Assembly: GCA_037903475.1 (NCBI GenBank)
Contig: JBAJFG010000344.1
Location: 1,116,001 to 1,180,000, forward strand
Direction of reading: 5' to 3'
DNA length: 64,000 nt
From: Ancylostoma caninum
Lineage: Eukaryota; Nematoda; Chromadorea; Rhabditida; Ancylostomatidae
The notes under the pieces were generated by a model. That model was not told the origin of the DNA and made no database searches. It was given only the letters and a program-made list of their open reading frames with translations. Position numbers and translations under genes: made by a program. Shown here in pieces: positions 43,304 through 55,213 of the stretch; position 1 is the stretch's first letter; the number at the start of each line of letters is the position of its first letter.

Positions 43304-44838
43304 GCGGCAGCGATCGATATCACCGCATCCACAGCGTGCCGCGTCATGTGGTAGTTGTCCAAGTGCGCGTACCTCAAACTCTCCAAAAATAAGTGGTTTG
43401 AAAAGTGATCTTTCGGTAATTTTGTATGGTCAGAAGTATATTTTTGTGATCAGCGTCGCTTGTAGAATCTTCTGATGTCAAAACTACAAAACTGATCATG
43501 AGGCAGGACACAGCCTTTGGCTCCTATTCGCTAATCTGGTAATGTATTGTTCTCCTTCTCTGAAGACTGTACTCGACACACGTCTTCAATCCGTTATCGC
43601 CCTAGTTCAGACCTATGATCTTCTGATTAATCCCAGGAATTCCACAGTACTTATTGTTAGCATTGCTCAACATAGCTGACCAGTGCTAATTATTTGAAAA
43701 CGATGCGGCTCACAACAAAATACACCATTAGTGAATTTTCTGCTTGTCCCATGAATCCAGCACCACCATGTGCTAGCCTATGGATCTATAACGACTGGAA
43801 CAAATTAATTCGTGAATAATTTTGAGAGAACAAAAATTTTCACTGGACAAAGAAAACAACTCAAAACTAGGTAAAATTAGGTCTTAGGTGGTAAGCCCAA
43901 CAAAAGAAGATTGTCTTATAGTTTTGCAAGTCTTCACCTTGTAAGGAAAAATGTGGAACGACCAGGCACTGAGACTACCACTATTAAATCACATTTTTTA
44001 TACTCCGTCACAGCTAGTATAACTGCCACAAAAGTTGCGAACAGTCCTGTGTAGAAATCGATAACAACTTTTTTTGGAAACGTATATACATACATATGCT
44101 AGAGTATAAAGCGAAGCAGTGGTGCTTTTCGCGAGTTAAAAGTCACAGCTATGAAAAAAGGCGAAAAAAAGAGAAAAGTGAAAAAATCACCATATGGTCG
44201 ATATCAATAAAGCACGACTTTTGGGACACCTAACAGATCTGGATCAGCAAAGCTCCTTCAAAGGTAGGTTATACTCACAGCAAATCAGCTGATGACGCAA
44301 CGTAAGGAGAGCAGGAAAACGCCAGCCGGCTAGTCCTAATTAGCAGCGCCACGACAAATCACAGACAAATCAGTTACGCCATCAATCATCACGGTAAGTT
44401 ATCACAACTTGCTGCTAACCAGCCAATCAAGACGAATCCGCGAGCAGCTACGGTCATGTGATTGGGTCACGCGATGTGGATTGTGTCACGTTTTCTGTGG
44501 CCTTCAATTCGAATTCATATCACTGCGCTACATTAGTATTTGTCAGTAAACTTAGCGAAGCATTCTTTTACAAGCAAGATAGGGAAATAGAAAACTGGTA
44601 AAACTGAGCAGTAAGAAATGACAAAACATGTACTTTATGTTCCGAAAACCCGTTGTGCAATGATTAGTAGCACTACGCTGACCGAATCATCTGACCGATT
44701 AACAAATTTGAAAATTTGAGTCTCCCGCCAGTAATCAGGTACACCGGGCACCGGTTGGCACGTTCGACTAACGGATTTTGGAACGAACTTTTGAGGTGAA
44801 TCCAGGAAAAGAGTAAGAGTTTATGAAAGCGGGAAGAG
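43304..44838. other. Noncoding stretch with a short weak ORF
   Basis: A 45-codon ATG-to-TGA plus frame at about 43543 (SLKTVLDTRLQSVIALVQTY) is coding-like but isolated. A variant of the GACAACTGCCACAAA motif lies at about 44030. Nothing else is supported. Confidence 0.3.
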
Positions 44839-45328
44839 AATGAATGAATGAATGAATGAATGAATGAATGAATGAATGAATGAATGAATGAATGAATGAA
44901 TGAATGAATGAATGAATGAATGAATGAATGAATGAATGAATGAATGAATGAATGAATGAATGAATGAATGAATGAATGAATGAATGAATGAATGAATGAA
45001 TGAATGAATGAATGAATGAATGAATGAATGAATGAATGAATGAATGAATGAATGAATGAATGAATGAATGAATGAATGAATGAATGAATGAATGAATGAA
45101 TGAATGAATGAATGAATGAATGAATGAATGAATGAATGAATGAATGAATGAATGAATGAATGAATGAATGAATGAATGAATGAATGAATGAATGAATGAA
45201 TGAATGAATGAATGAATGAATGAATGAATGAATGAATGAATGAATGAATGAATGAATGAATGAATGAATGAATGAATGAATGAATGAATGAATGAATGAA
45301 TGAATGAATGAATGAATGAATGAATGAA
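44839..45328. repeat. Uninterrupted (TGAA)n microsatellite, about 490 bp
   Basis: About 120 perfect tandem copies of the tetranucleotide TGAA/GAAT without a visible interruption. Its purity contrasts with the interrupted array at 28.3 kb and suggests recent expansion, or assembly-sensitive length. Confidence 0.97.
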
Positions 45329-47295
45329 ATAATTAGTCAGTTAATTAATTAGTTGAAATGAGGGTAGCAGCAAAAGAAAGAAAACAAAGTCAACCAAAGT
45401 TGATTTTTAGGCAAGGATGACAATTAGATCGCCATGGGAGATAGAATAAGAACGAATGAGAGAGAAAAGAAAGAGAGAGGAGGAAATATGACGTGTGCAC
45501 AGGGGAGAGAGAAACGCAAAGATAGTCTTAAGGCTAGTAAACGAATAGATTCACAGGAAGAGTTGCCCAAAAATCAATACCGAGAGCAGTCTGATCCCAA
45601 CTGCGATTCCTATAAATAGGATACTGTTAATGTCGCCCTGAAAATCAGGATCAAAAACAAACGTCGCAGATGAGAAAGTGAAAATCTGCTGCGACAATAT
45701 GTCAGAAGCTATAGCGCAACGCTCCCAAAGTGCCGGTCACTAATTTGTGACAGTTCTTCGTGTTCCAAAAAGCATGTCGTGGAGTGAATCACAAATTATC
45801 ATCATGTTACTAGTCACCATGGATGAATCGCCCCAAAAACCAAGCAGAAGGAGGAAAGACAGTCTTGAATCAATGAACAATCATAAGCTCCGCCTACTCT
45901 GGCTTCGAAGGGGCATATACGAAAGATACAATGCTGTGGCGCCAGCATTTAGGTTAGAAGTGGGCGTGGCCAGGTGGGAACAGATGTCAATGAGCCTCGC
46001 TAGTCGTTTTTTCCGGCACAATTCAAAATCATGGCCCGATTGATTACACTTGCGCGGTCCCATTGACCACAACAGCAGGAGCCGTCGCGCAGAAGGACCG
46101 GTCTCTACTTTGAAACCTTAGAAGGCGACAGAGTGCGGAGAAAGAGGAGACGCAGAGAAGCGCAGAGTGACGGAAGATGAATTAATGTGAACGATGGTCG
46201 GATTGTGAAGTTGAAGATGACGAATCGATAACTACTTTTTGTGCACATTTTTTGTGCGTAGGTAATAGGGTTAGATAGTGAATATGTGAAATAGAGTAAA
46301 GAAGCTGAAAAAGACCAGGAAAGTCAGGATTTTTGCTAATCGAGAGAACTCTATTCCAATTCCAAGGGAGTGTAGCAAGGAAAGACTGCAAAGTAAGGTG
46401 GCTGACCCGAAAATGGCACGAACAACTTCGTAACTTAGTCTATCACGCCTCTCTGTTCGTCGCATCAAGTCAAGGCCAAATCAACTTGAACTCAACGACG
46501 AGCGCCGAATTAGCCGGTCATAATTTATGGCTCGTCGTTTTCAAAATCACGAATCACGTGCTTACACAGAATGACATGACCTAACAGAGGTGAACCCTTT
46601 CAAGGGAAAACAGCGAACAAACAAACTGTCACGTGTGGATGGGACGAGTCCTCACGCAGACTCAAATTCTAGTGAAATCAGGCATCACATGCAACATGCA
46701 TTCTTCAGTGATGTTAGAAATCACAGAAAAAAGTTCGAGGTAGAACTTTCCGACAGCCATGACATAAAATCAACAACAACAGGAATAGGAGAAAAATAGA
46801 TCCGTGACAATACGCTAGCTGTGTGGAAATAAACCATCATCGAGTACAAGCCCGCACAAAGCGCGAACTTTTTTTGTAGCGTGAAAAAATCCAAGAAAAC
46901 CTGGGCTGGAATGAGGAATTTGCACGGGTGACCGCTTTTTCTTCGACGTGCCGTTATACGACAGGTTTCTAAAGCAAATTAGAGGATGCTGATGACGTTA
47001 ACGAAAGCTACGTCCATTTCCCAGAGGAAACGATACTGACCGCTGGGATTTTTCCAGCAAATTCTGATCATTGACGGTCAATAAAATCAGGCACAGCAAA
47101 GGGGAATAGCCGAAGGAGGATACGGGCACTCCCCAAGCTCAGACCACAGCAAAACAAAAGATGCTTATCGATTAGCAGCAAAAAGTTGTTCGCAGTGATA
47201 CATAAATTGCACTAGACAAAGAATCCTAACATAGACGAGAGCGACGGTCATTCGGAAACGCTGGATAATCCGTAAAATTCTAGGATATCAATCTG
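45329..47295. other. Stretch with overlapping weak ORFs
   Basis: A plus ORF (45747-46043, 98 codons, with KPSRRRKDSLESMNNHKLRL) overlaps an equally open minus frame at 45894-46120, so neither is called. A plus frame at 46333-46584 contains VRWLTRKWHEQLRNLVYHAS and ends in TAA, without splice support. A GTGGGCGTGGC box is at 45960-45970 and GAGACGCAGA at 46147-46156. Confidence 0.3.
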
Positions 47296-47417
47296 CCTGT
47301 GGAGCGTTATACCTGAAATGGGCGGTGCAGCCGAGATCTGCGATTGGCCTGTGGGATCGATTGACCAATCGCGGGGTTCGGCCACGTCGCCCTTCCCAGG
47401 TATAACGCCCTACACCC
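47296..47417. mobile_element. MITE of the CCAATCGC family
   Basis: The left end CCTGTGGAGCGTTATACCTG pairs with the right end, whose reverse complement reads GGGGTGTAGGGCGTTATACC. Inside, TGCGATTGGCC and GACCAATCGCGG form the second inverted pair seen in the 5.1 kb copy. No exact target duplication is visible. Confidence 0.72.
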
Positions 47418-48061
47418 CACCTCAAAATTAACTCATTATCCATTGAAAAATGCCAGAGCATATGAAATCTCACCATATGTGTACATATATGTACGAATAG
47501 ACAGGCAAAGGGGTTGAGTCTTTTACCACAAGGATATTCGCATGAATCCCCTCCCACAGGAAGAGTTTTGCCGTCCACCATGAGTTCAATATCTTAACAA
47601 GTAATAGGAATGAAACCCGGACGAGATCTCCCCTTCTCATTCATCCCTCCGCCAAGCATCCTTCACAACAGGAAAAAGACACTAAGGAGATTGGACGAGT
47701 TTTCAAGAAAAGCAGAACTTGCTCTCCTGATTTTGTAACGTGGACAACGGACATGATAGAAGATTGGTGACTTGTAAAATGGACGAGTTTTCCTCGTACC
47801 CTTTGACACAAAAAGTACATGAATTACGCTCACTTGACCGTACGATATGACCTTTCTCGTTGCAGGAAAGGTTAGTTCCTTAGCGAGCCAATATACTTCA
47901 AAACATATGGCAAAAATAATGTAGGGAATGGAAAGTATCCACAGTTACTAGCCCTGGAAGCTACGGTATCCACAGGCAATAAGCCCGCGAAATTCAAATG
48001 CCAATACTGCGATTCAACCGTGGTGTGCCCGAGATGTTTCGAAGTAAAGGTAGAGCCATTA

Positions 48062-48236
48062 AGGCCCAGGTGCATCACTGGAAGGATGGGTAATCTCATA
48101 CCCATAGATTTGATCACCTAGGTGTAGCAGCTGGGCGTAGACCAGGGTAAACGTCCTAAAACACCCCAGGCTTACCTATTGCTAACACGGGCGTCAGCAC
48201 GTTTATCCTGGGTAATCTCAATAATACATGCAGGCA
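48062..48236. mobile_element. Long-form copy of the ATTACCCAGGGTAA element family
   Basis: Left end AGGCCCAGGTGCATCACTGG then GGTAATCTCATACCCATAG, a middle GTAGCAGCTGGGCGTAGACC as in the 8.0 kb copy, and right end TTTATCCTGGGTAATCTCAA followed by ATACATGCAGGC. Its extra middle segment defines a longer subfamily. A partial right end is repeated at 48295-48341 (TACCTTGGGTAACCTCAATA). Confidence 0.65.
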
Positions 48237-48341
48237 AACGTCACGTATGCGTAAACGTGATGATCAGTGTCAGTTGCAGGGTGAATTTGAGTAGTTTGAC
48301 ATGTTTACCTTGGGTAACCTCAATAATGCATCCAGGCCCAC

Positions 48342-51300
48342 AAGTCGGTGTGATATGACAAGTGTAGCAGAGTGTGACAAAGGACAAAGGCGCCAACATG
48401 CAGAGAATTGTAATCAATCACCTAATGAAATTAGACTTATGGGAAGTTCCGGCACTATACGACAATCATTTCCTTGAAACTGCTGGATAACCCACACATG
48501 TGCAAGTTTATGATGAAAATTCTCAACAATACAACCATAAGAATACGCCGGTTGCCTGGAAAAACCTGGTGAGAAAAGTGGGCGGAGCCACACAAGGAGC
48601 TCACAAATGGGCTGAGCACCATCCGAAAAAATTTTCTGCAAACTGTCGTAAATATCGTATGATTATCGAGAACTGCAGATAGTGTCAACATGCAGAACCA
48701 TGTCGATGCATCATCGCGTGTTGGGCGAAGAACCAACGAACGACCGACCAAAGAAGCTGTTTGATGAGGAATTGAATGGATGAAGAAGTTGTAGGGATCG
48801 AGAAACTCGTCTGTTTCCCGGAACAACTCGGACAAAACCCGTTGATGTCGTCAAAATCAATAATGAAGCGAACTTTTTCTTAGACCCTTTTATCTACGAT
48901 GAATTAATGGACTTAGCAGTAGTATTTTTCAAAAGAACGAGGATAAGACAGGTGGTGAAATCAATATATCGATTGGAAGGACAATGATAAAATCGATCTC
49001 CTCTTCATTCAAACGATGTATTGTTTATGTAAGCTTGAAAATGGCGTTATAGCGCAAAAGGCTTGTCTGATGAAGTCGCTAGTACAGGAGTATCGAAAAC
49101 TGTGAACATACTTGAACGATAAAATCGATATATCGATTGGGAAGTCTATGAAGTGCAGGGAGTAACGTCAGAATTTCTGAAACGAGTGCTAACACCAAAG
49201 ATCGTAAACATAAAGGAAGTGAATCAGCTGCAAACATGTAGAACGCAGAAAGAACCCTAAGCTGATTCCGAAGAATCTGCGGAACCTCCGCTAAAAAAAT
49301 CAATACCTATCCAACACACAGGTACTGATCTTTAGCCTAGCATGTGACCAAGTCTATTCAGAATCGCCGCTCAAGCACCAAATACTCGTCGTTTTACCTT
49401 GAACCACATTACCCACAAGGAGCAGGTGGCTCTCACAGCTGCTCGGGCAAATAAACTTCGACAGTTTAAAGGCCATTGGGTACGGTAGCTCAACGCTGAC
49501 CATACAACAGCCATTCAAAGCGTAGAAATACGACGGAAATAATGTGTTGTGCGAGTTTTCCAGCAAATTCTACAAATATGTCGCAGCCGTTTTCGCAGCC
49601 AAACTAGAGACCTTGGAAGATGCAATGACGCGTGTCACGACCAGCTCGTAACACGCCCGGTTGCCGTTGTCCTGTACAAACAAACACATGCATAGGCGTT
49701 TTCACAAACATCAGGACAGGAGGTATTCGATGGAAAGACGGACGCCGGGAAATGCAATAAGACAGGTCCTGTATGGAAAGAAAATCTAATTTTCGTGGTT
49801 TAATTAAACAAAGGTCATAAATCGTGAGCGAACGCTGAGTTTTTGCACGGGGCTAAAAGCGACATTGCGTGCAGTGCATCGTGCTGCATTTTGAAGGACC
49901 ATCGAAACTCAGAATAGGTGCAACCATAGCGAGAAAACTGCGTGCTAAATACACTGGCCGGGGTGATGCTTTTTCGGGTGTCCACGTCCCGAATCGGGGG
50001 CCAACGCGAATCAGCGTCGAACAACCACGAAATGTCAACAGACCGCGGGCTGGACAAGGCGTTAAAGCGCCTTGTACGCAGCTGCGGGACTGCTGGAGCG
50101 TGTCGAGATCAAGAAACACGCAACACGAACAATCACAGCAATGTTGCGAGCACGTTGATCATTTTGGCTAACGGGTCCATGGGAATTCTCCAGAAAAAAG
50201 TGCAGATCAGCAATAGAAGGGGCGGCTGGACAGCAGAACAGCAGCAGCTCTTGTGAGATTTCTTCGCTAGCCTTAATTTTTGTGAGAAAAAAATCTAACA
50301 AATAAAGTGGATACAGTCTAACAAGGGTATCCACATGCTGGAGACTTGGACAAGGATCCTGGGGCTTCTCCACGATGAAAGCTAAGTAAATTTTTGGAAA
50401 AATCGCCCAAATAGAAGACACCAGCAGAAGCTTTATAGGCGATGGAAAAGGGCTATAAATTTACGCGACTGAAGGAGGGGAAATGTCCAGAAAAAAGGCA
50501 GAAAATCCAGAGCCATGCGACATGCAGCATAGGTTTTCTTTACCAAAAAACAGTAACAATAAGCCCGCCCCTTTGCCTGGAATCAAAAGAAGAGCCTATG
50601 TGATACTTCTTTACGGTGGTACGAGATTAATGGTTCTTAAAAATGGGAAAAAGAGGAATGACAGGGAAAAGAAGGAGTATATCAACATTTCTGGATTATT
50701 TGCATGGAATAATACTGATAAAGATCAATAATGATAAATTGTTTCAATAATTTTAGTAAAGAAAAATCTTTGCCTTTCCCCAAAGGAACTCACAAAAATG
50801 GGCAGGTCCCAATCTGTCCCGATTTATCCTCCACCCATTTTTGTTAATTCCCGTATGAAAAAAACAAAGTCAATTTGTCAACACTAACTGAAAAACATGT
50901 AATAAGAGGCAAGGAAACGAAAGAGCTTCCATGGTTAGCAATAAGCTCCGCCCTCATCCGAAATTCATAAGGCAATCCCTACGATTCTACACCTATGACT
51001 AGCATTTTAATTCAGAAAATCAAAGGGAAAAAGTAACTGGAACAAGCAGAAAGAAAGAGAAATAATGGTAGTAAAGATGCTTCCCAAAAGTCATAATTAC
51101 CTACTTGAACACGCTTTTGATCTAATCAATCAATAACTACTTAACATCAACCTTCGAAATCAGCGAAATGACGAGAACCGCAAGTGATTTGAACACGCTG
51201 ATTGCACCGCGCCCCCACGCAGTGTTGACCTCATTTAGAGTGGCGGTCTATTTTGAGGTCAGAAAGATCATGCGCCCATGAACACAGTAGATCATAGAGT

Positions 51301-51502
51301 GATTAGTGATCAATTACCGGTATCGATTGGTGATAAGCCAAGGATTGGACAAAAAATAGGAGAAATGCACAGCTCAGCTACAAGTAAAGGACATCTACAC
51401 AGATAACCACAGCTCAAAGAACAACATCAAGAAATGAAGAGGTGATGCGGATGCTGACTAGCAAAAAATCAATATATCGATCCGAGACCAATGGCACCCT
51501 AC
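48342..51502. other. Long stretch with ambiguous open frames and a perfect hairpin
   Basis: Between 48455-48835 and 49815-50260 frames are open on both strands at once, so no gene is called. A minus frame (about 49118-49291) with a good GTATGT donor contains LRNQLRVLSAFYMFAADSLP but has no partner in phase. A perfect 8-bp hairpin, ACAAGGCG and CGCCTTGT with a 6-nt loop, lies at 50054-50075. If the minus-strand gene is one unit, this is intron. Confidence 0.3.
50483..50731 (+). CDS. 82-aa ORF, weak
   Basis: An ATG-to-TAA frame beginning MSRKKAENPEPCDMQHRFSL, with a central hydrophobic strand RAYVILLYGGTRLMVL and a Lys-rich, polar end. It is self-contained and not overlapped by a good alternative frame. 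It has no splice sites, promoter features or recognised domain and may be chance. Confidence 0.22.
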   Translation: MSRKKAENPEPCDMQHRFSLPKNSNNKPAPLPGIKRRAYVILLYGGTRLMVLKNGKKRNDREKKEYINISGLFAWNNTDKDQ

Positions 51503-51791
51503 CTGATCCTCGACGATCTCTTCGATGATGGGCGTGGTCACCTGTTCGGTCGCGTTCGCCGCCGCCTCAACTTTTTCGTGTTTCTCGTCTCGACTCTCCA
51601 CCTTCGCTGCACTGTCTCGTCTCGGCTCTTCTCTCGGCTCTCCTTGATCTCCATAGTCTTTCTCCACCACTTCATATCGATCAGCTGTTTCATTTCCAAC
51701 AATTCCACGCTCCTGTTTTGGTTGATAGCACGAGCATAAAAGCTTCGACAAAGCGCCGTTCGCCGATGGCATCACACCGGTCGTGGCGATT
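51503..51791 (-). CDS. Internal exon (289 nt) with acidic charged region, unknown protein
   Basis: Acceptor AAATTTTGCAG and donor GATCAG|GTAGGG frame an exon open for 96 codons on the minus strand. It starts after two bases of a codon and reads IATTGVMPSANGALSKLLCS, then CYQPKQERG, followed by a Glu/Lys/Asp-rich, low-hydrophobicity segment (EKDYGDQGEPREEPRRDSAA and onward) ending in IIEEIVEDQ. The LCSCY motif near the front could be a membrane-proximal or lipid-modified cysteine cluster. The charged tail is probably disordered or coiled. It joins in phase to the exon at 54872-54923. Function not recognised. Confidence 0.58.
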
Positions 51792-52225
51792 CTGCAAAAT
51801 TTCGTAAATTAGGAGTAATAGTCTGTAATTTCGAACAACGCGGTGAAATTCTCGAAATTTCTCGCGTGTAAATAGGAAACTTTTCATTATTCTGGAAATA
51901 TTCAAAACCTTCATAGAAGCACAGTTAATCAAAGGTATCTTTCAAGCACCGATTAATGGGATACGGTATCGTGAATTTTGTGAGGTTCGATCAGAACAGT
52001 CTGTAACGCTTGCAACGTGTAACACCGTACATACTCACATAATGACTCATTGATAGGATTATTCCAGAGGAAATCTTCAAGGTAAACATAGATTGTGCAA
52101 AATTCCGTCGACGCAAGGACAAAGTTCAATGAAAGTAAATCTATGATTCATGTGAAAATCATGTGAGCACATCGAAATCAGAGATCATTGCACATTGTGA
52201 AATCATGTGAAATTCCAGTTCAGGG

Positions 52226-52452
52226 CAATTTATATTAGATGCGCGCGTCCGATGCGCGTGCGTCTATGTGATGAGGGAAAGCGTCAGTCGCGGACGCACC
52301 TCAGACGCATGCATTTGCGGCATTGCAACGTCAGCGAGTTCTTTTCATCAACAACGTAAATACCGCAATGATCGGTCTCCATGGGAAATCCCCGGCAAAT
52401 GGATGCGTGCGTCTGACGCGTAAGTGACGCACGCACCTGGAATAAATTACCC
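52226..52452. mobile_element. CGTGCGTC-family element, copy 1 of a tandem trio
   Basis: Left end GGGCAATTTATATTAGATGC with GCGCGTCC, right end GACGCACGCACCTGGAATAA then ATTACCC, which is the left end reverse-complemented with few changes. The interior holds further GCGTC/GACGC palindromes around an AT-richer core (GATCGGTCTCCATGGGAAAT). Confidence 0.72.
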
Positions 52453-52575
52453 ATCTGCAGTTTTGAACAGGGTGGAAATGATGCGATCTAAGAGGAAGAC
52501 ACCAGAGATGCAGAGTAAGGCTTTTTCATGGACCATATGTTGTCACGGACGCACAGTAGGTTCCTATCAAGATAA

Positions 52576-52837
52576 GGGTGATTCATATTTGATGCGTGCG
52601 TCAGCCGCGCATTAGACGGACGCATTCATTTGAGTTGAATTTCCATAGAGACCGTCCAGCGCAGCATGTACATCATGAACGAGAATGCTGTGCAGCCGCT
52701 GCGAATAGTCGCAACGCAGCAAGCGCGTGCGTCTCGCCTGCGTCAGAGCTGCGTCGAAGTTCCGTCTGGGCCCGGCCCTGCTTCATCAGGCATTTTGACG
52801 CACGCGCAAAGTACGCACGCATCTGTTACGTATTGCC
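52576..52837. mobile_element. CGTGCGTC-family element, copy 2
   Basis: Left end GGGTGATTCATATTTGATGC with GTGCGTCAGCCGCGC, core with TTTCCATAGAGACCGTCC, right end GTACGCACGCATCTGTTACG. A long plus ORF through copies 2 and 3 is a by-product of GC-rich repeats. Confidence 0.68.
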
Positions 52838-52879
52838 TATATTTCCATTGCCACAGGCACAAAGGAACGTTCTGCAGAG

Positions 52880-53115
52880 GACAATTCATACTGTCTGCGT
52901 GCGTCAGGCGCCCGTCAGACGCACACATTTACATATTTGCGATGGATTTCCCACGAAGACTGGTCAACGCAACATGTATATTCTCAAAAAAAAAGACGCG
53001 CGGCCACTTTGAGGCCGTAAACGCGTGCGTATGATGTGCGTCAGCGATACGACATGCCCTATGCTTCATCATATAGCCACGCGCGCGTGAAACGCACGCA
53101 CCTAATGTAAACTTC
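52880..53115. mobile_element. CGTGCGTC-family element, copy 3
   Basis: Left end GGACAATTCATACTGTCTGC with GTGCGTCAGGCGCC, core with GGATTTCCCACGAAGACTGG, right end AACGCACGCACCTAATGTAA. The three copies are in the same orientation and separated by 40-125 bp, so they arose either by tandem duplication or by repeated insertion. Confidence 0.7.
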
Positions 53116-54871
53116 CCTTTAGAAATCAGGCAAGGACAATGACAAAGACCTACACTTCATCCTGAAATAGACAATTTCCAAGAACCCAACACAATTTTGC
53201 ACTATCAAACACGTGAAAGGTCGTTCCAGCGTGAAATTTGCACTGTTGCGGACAAAAACGGAGCTCTGCCATAGCATTTCTCCCGTTAGAGACACAGAGG
53301 AATCCATGAAAAAGGTGCACCGGAAAAATTTATAAACAAGTATTCGCTAGCAGTGCGATTCCACATGCAAAGGCAAAGAATTCTCAAAACAAGCCGCAAG
53401 GAGCAGTATTTTCAAGGATCCACTGTTCTCCATTAAAGGAAATTGCGCCACCAACAAAAACAACCCGCCTACGCCGGCTACACACGGTTTTCAATTAACA
53501 TGACACTTCGAGAACCGTGCGGCGTTTGCGTTTTCGCGAAAATTGGCTTCAACCTTGCGCTATACAGTGTAGAACAGCTGTGCTAGCTAAGTTCTAAGGT
53601 TCCTTTTAAGCAAAAAAAAAGAAAGGGAGAAAAAAGGTGGTCCACAGAAATAACCCTTCCCAGAGTGCAGTTGGCCCAACGCATGGAAGCGTGAAAACAA
53701 CTGATAATGCCTTTAATGAAAGCTAGCGGCCAATTAATGAACAGGAATTAAACGAAAGCAAGTCATTCCATACCGCTATTCAAAACATTAGAGAGCTTCA
53801 AAGAACGCTGGCGCATGAGAGAGACCAAAGAAACAGGAGAAACCCCTCCTGGTATGTCTTCAAATACGTACACAGCTGTGCAGGGCCTGCAGATTGATAG
53901 TGATTTCAACAAGATCAGAATAAGGATACTAGTAATTTCAGTTTTACAAAGTAGTTAACTTACAACAAAGGTGTTTATATGAGTATTTTGCAAAAAAAAA
54001 TCTGGTAGAAAAAAGAATGTATTTTGAACAGTAAACAAAACTGCACTTTCAACACTTCCGAAAGTATCGCACGAACGGCCGCACCCCGAAGTCCAAAAAA
54101 TTTGATAGAACTAGTTGATTGAGTGAGTAATTTGATAGAATTACAGTCAGTAAACCCATTCAAATTAGTAATTTTTACTGGTATTCTTGGAAATCTAACT
54201 CTACTAAGTCGACATAGTAATTCCAGGATTAGTAGTTCTTATGATGAATGGCACAGGTTGGTAAATTCACCTACCTCAGGTATGATTTGGCACAAGGATC
54301 TATCTGAATTTAAAACATGCTGAGATTAAATGAGAATCAAACATAACACGTTCCGGGATACATTTGAGGATCTCATGTTTGAAATCTCTGGCAGAGCGCC
54401 ACGGTTGCTGGAAAATAATTTTTAAAAAAAACTATTTTTTTTCTAGCCAGCTACCAGCGTATACCATGACCTCTCACCCCTTTCCCTTGCTTTCTACGGA
54501 AACGATTGGTAATGCGAGATAATAATAAATATTATTATTTTGAATTGTTACACTACAAATCTCGAGAATTCATAGAATTTTTTTTTTGTTTTCCTGTTTT
54601 TTATGTTCCTTGGATTTCCGATTTTTCTTTTTTTTTCTAGGAGTCGTGCACGCTTATGCGGGTGCTTTGTAACTGCGGACTCACTTGTGTTCTTAGCGCA
54701 GCTTTCAGTGCAGAAATAAAATAAACGAATAAATAAATAAAACCTTTATAGTCTGTTTCACGGGGAACGTAGCTGGGAAGATTTTAGAGAAGGATAGAAC
54801 GCGAGAAATAGCACTTTGTTTGAAGAGGCAGCCAAGAAATGCAGATCATAGGCACAAACTACCTCAACTAC
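53116..54871. other. Noncoding stretch (probably intron)
   Basis: A CACGGTT/AACCGTG hairpin lies at about 53485-53521. No exon on either strand has good sites at both ends. If the minus-strand gene model holds, this is part of a 3.1 kb intron. Confidence 0.35.
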
Positions 54872-54923
54872 CGTCGTTTCCGAAACGGACTATACCTAAA
54901 CAGCGAGAGGTTGTAGCGCAAAT
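54872..54923 (-). CDS. Small internal exon (52 nt)
   Basis: Acceptor GGTTACTGCAG and donor CGACG|GTAGTT frame 52 nt on the minus strand. In the phase that fits the downstream exon it reads LRYNLSLFRYSPFRKR, with one codon split at each end; the 3' split codon gives Arg. The basic RKRR run directly precedes the IATTG segment of the next exon. One other frame is also open across the exon, so the call rests mainly on phase agreement with 51503-51791. Confidence 0.4.
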
Positions 54924-55149
54924 CTGCAGTAACCAGTAACCAACACCAGGATGATAAAGCAGCAGCTCGTGTGACACTATATTCTCTACCAGATAGAGAG
55001 TGAGCAGAAAAAATTGCCCATGTTTGTCAGAAAATTTTTTCCCGCCGTGTGAGAAAATGAAATAGTTTCCGCGGAATAAAGGGCGAAAATCTGTGCATTT
55101 AGCAATGAACAACAACCATTTTCCAGCAAAAACACGAGAGTTTTAGCAC

Positions 55150-55213
55150 CTGACAAAAGGGAAAAGAGAGGCAATAACATCTCTGATTTCTTGGAAAACC
55201 GCCGTTCCACCAT
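55150..55213 (-). CDS. Possible initiating exon of the minus-strand gene
   Basis: An ATG opens 21 codons, MVERRFSKKSEMLLPLFSLL followed by S, and ends in phase 1 at the donor GTCAG|GTGCTA. Joined to 54872-54923 across a 226-nt intron the frame continues as Asp-Leu-Arg. A CTAG acceptor-like site just upstream of the ATG could serve trans-splicing or an earlier exon. Entered in another phase the same exon reads KRDGGTAVFQEIRDVIASLF but would then stop in the next exon. The start is therefore tentative. Confidence 0.28.

Noticed and set aside
49853..50421. Gene on either strand at 49.8-50.4 kb
   Set aside because: At least four frames on both strands are open together and look plausible by eye, so no frame can be preferred and no paired splice sites were found.
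52596..53034. Plus frames of 122-138 codons
   Set aside because: They span CGTGCGTC-family elements; GC-rich palindromic DNA gives chance open frames, and the same bases are open on the minus strand.
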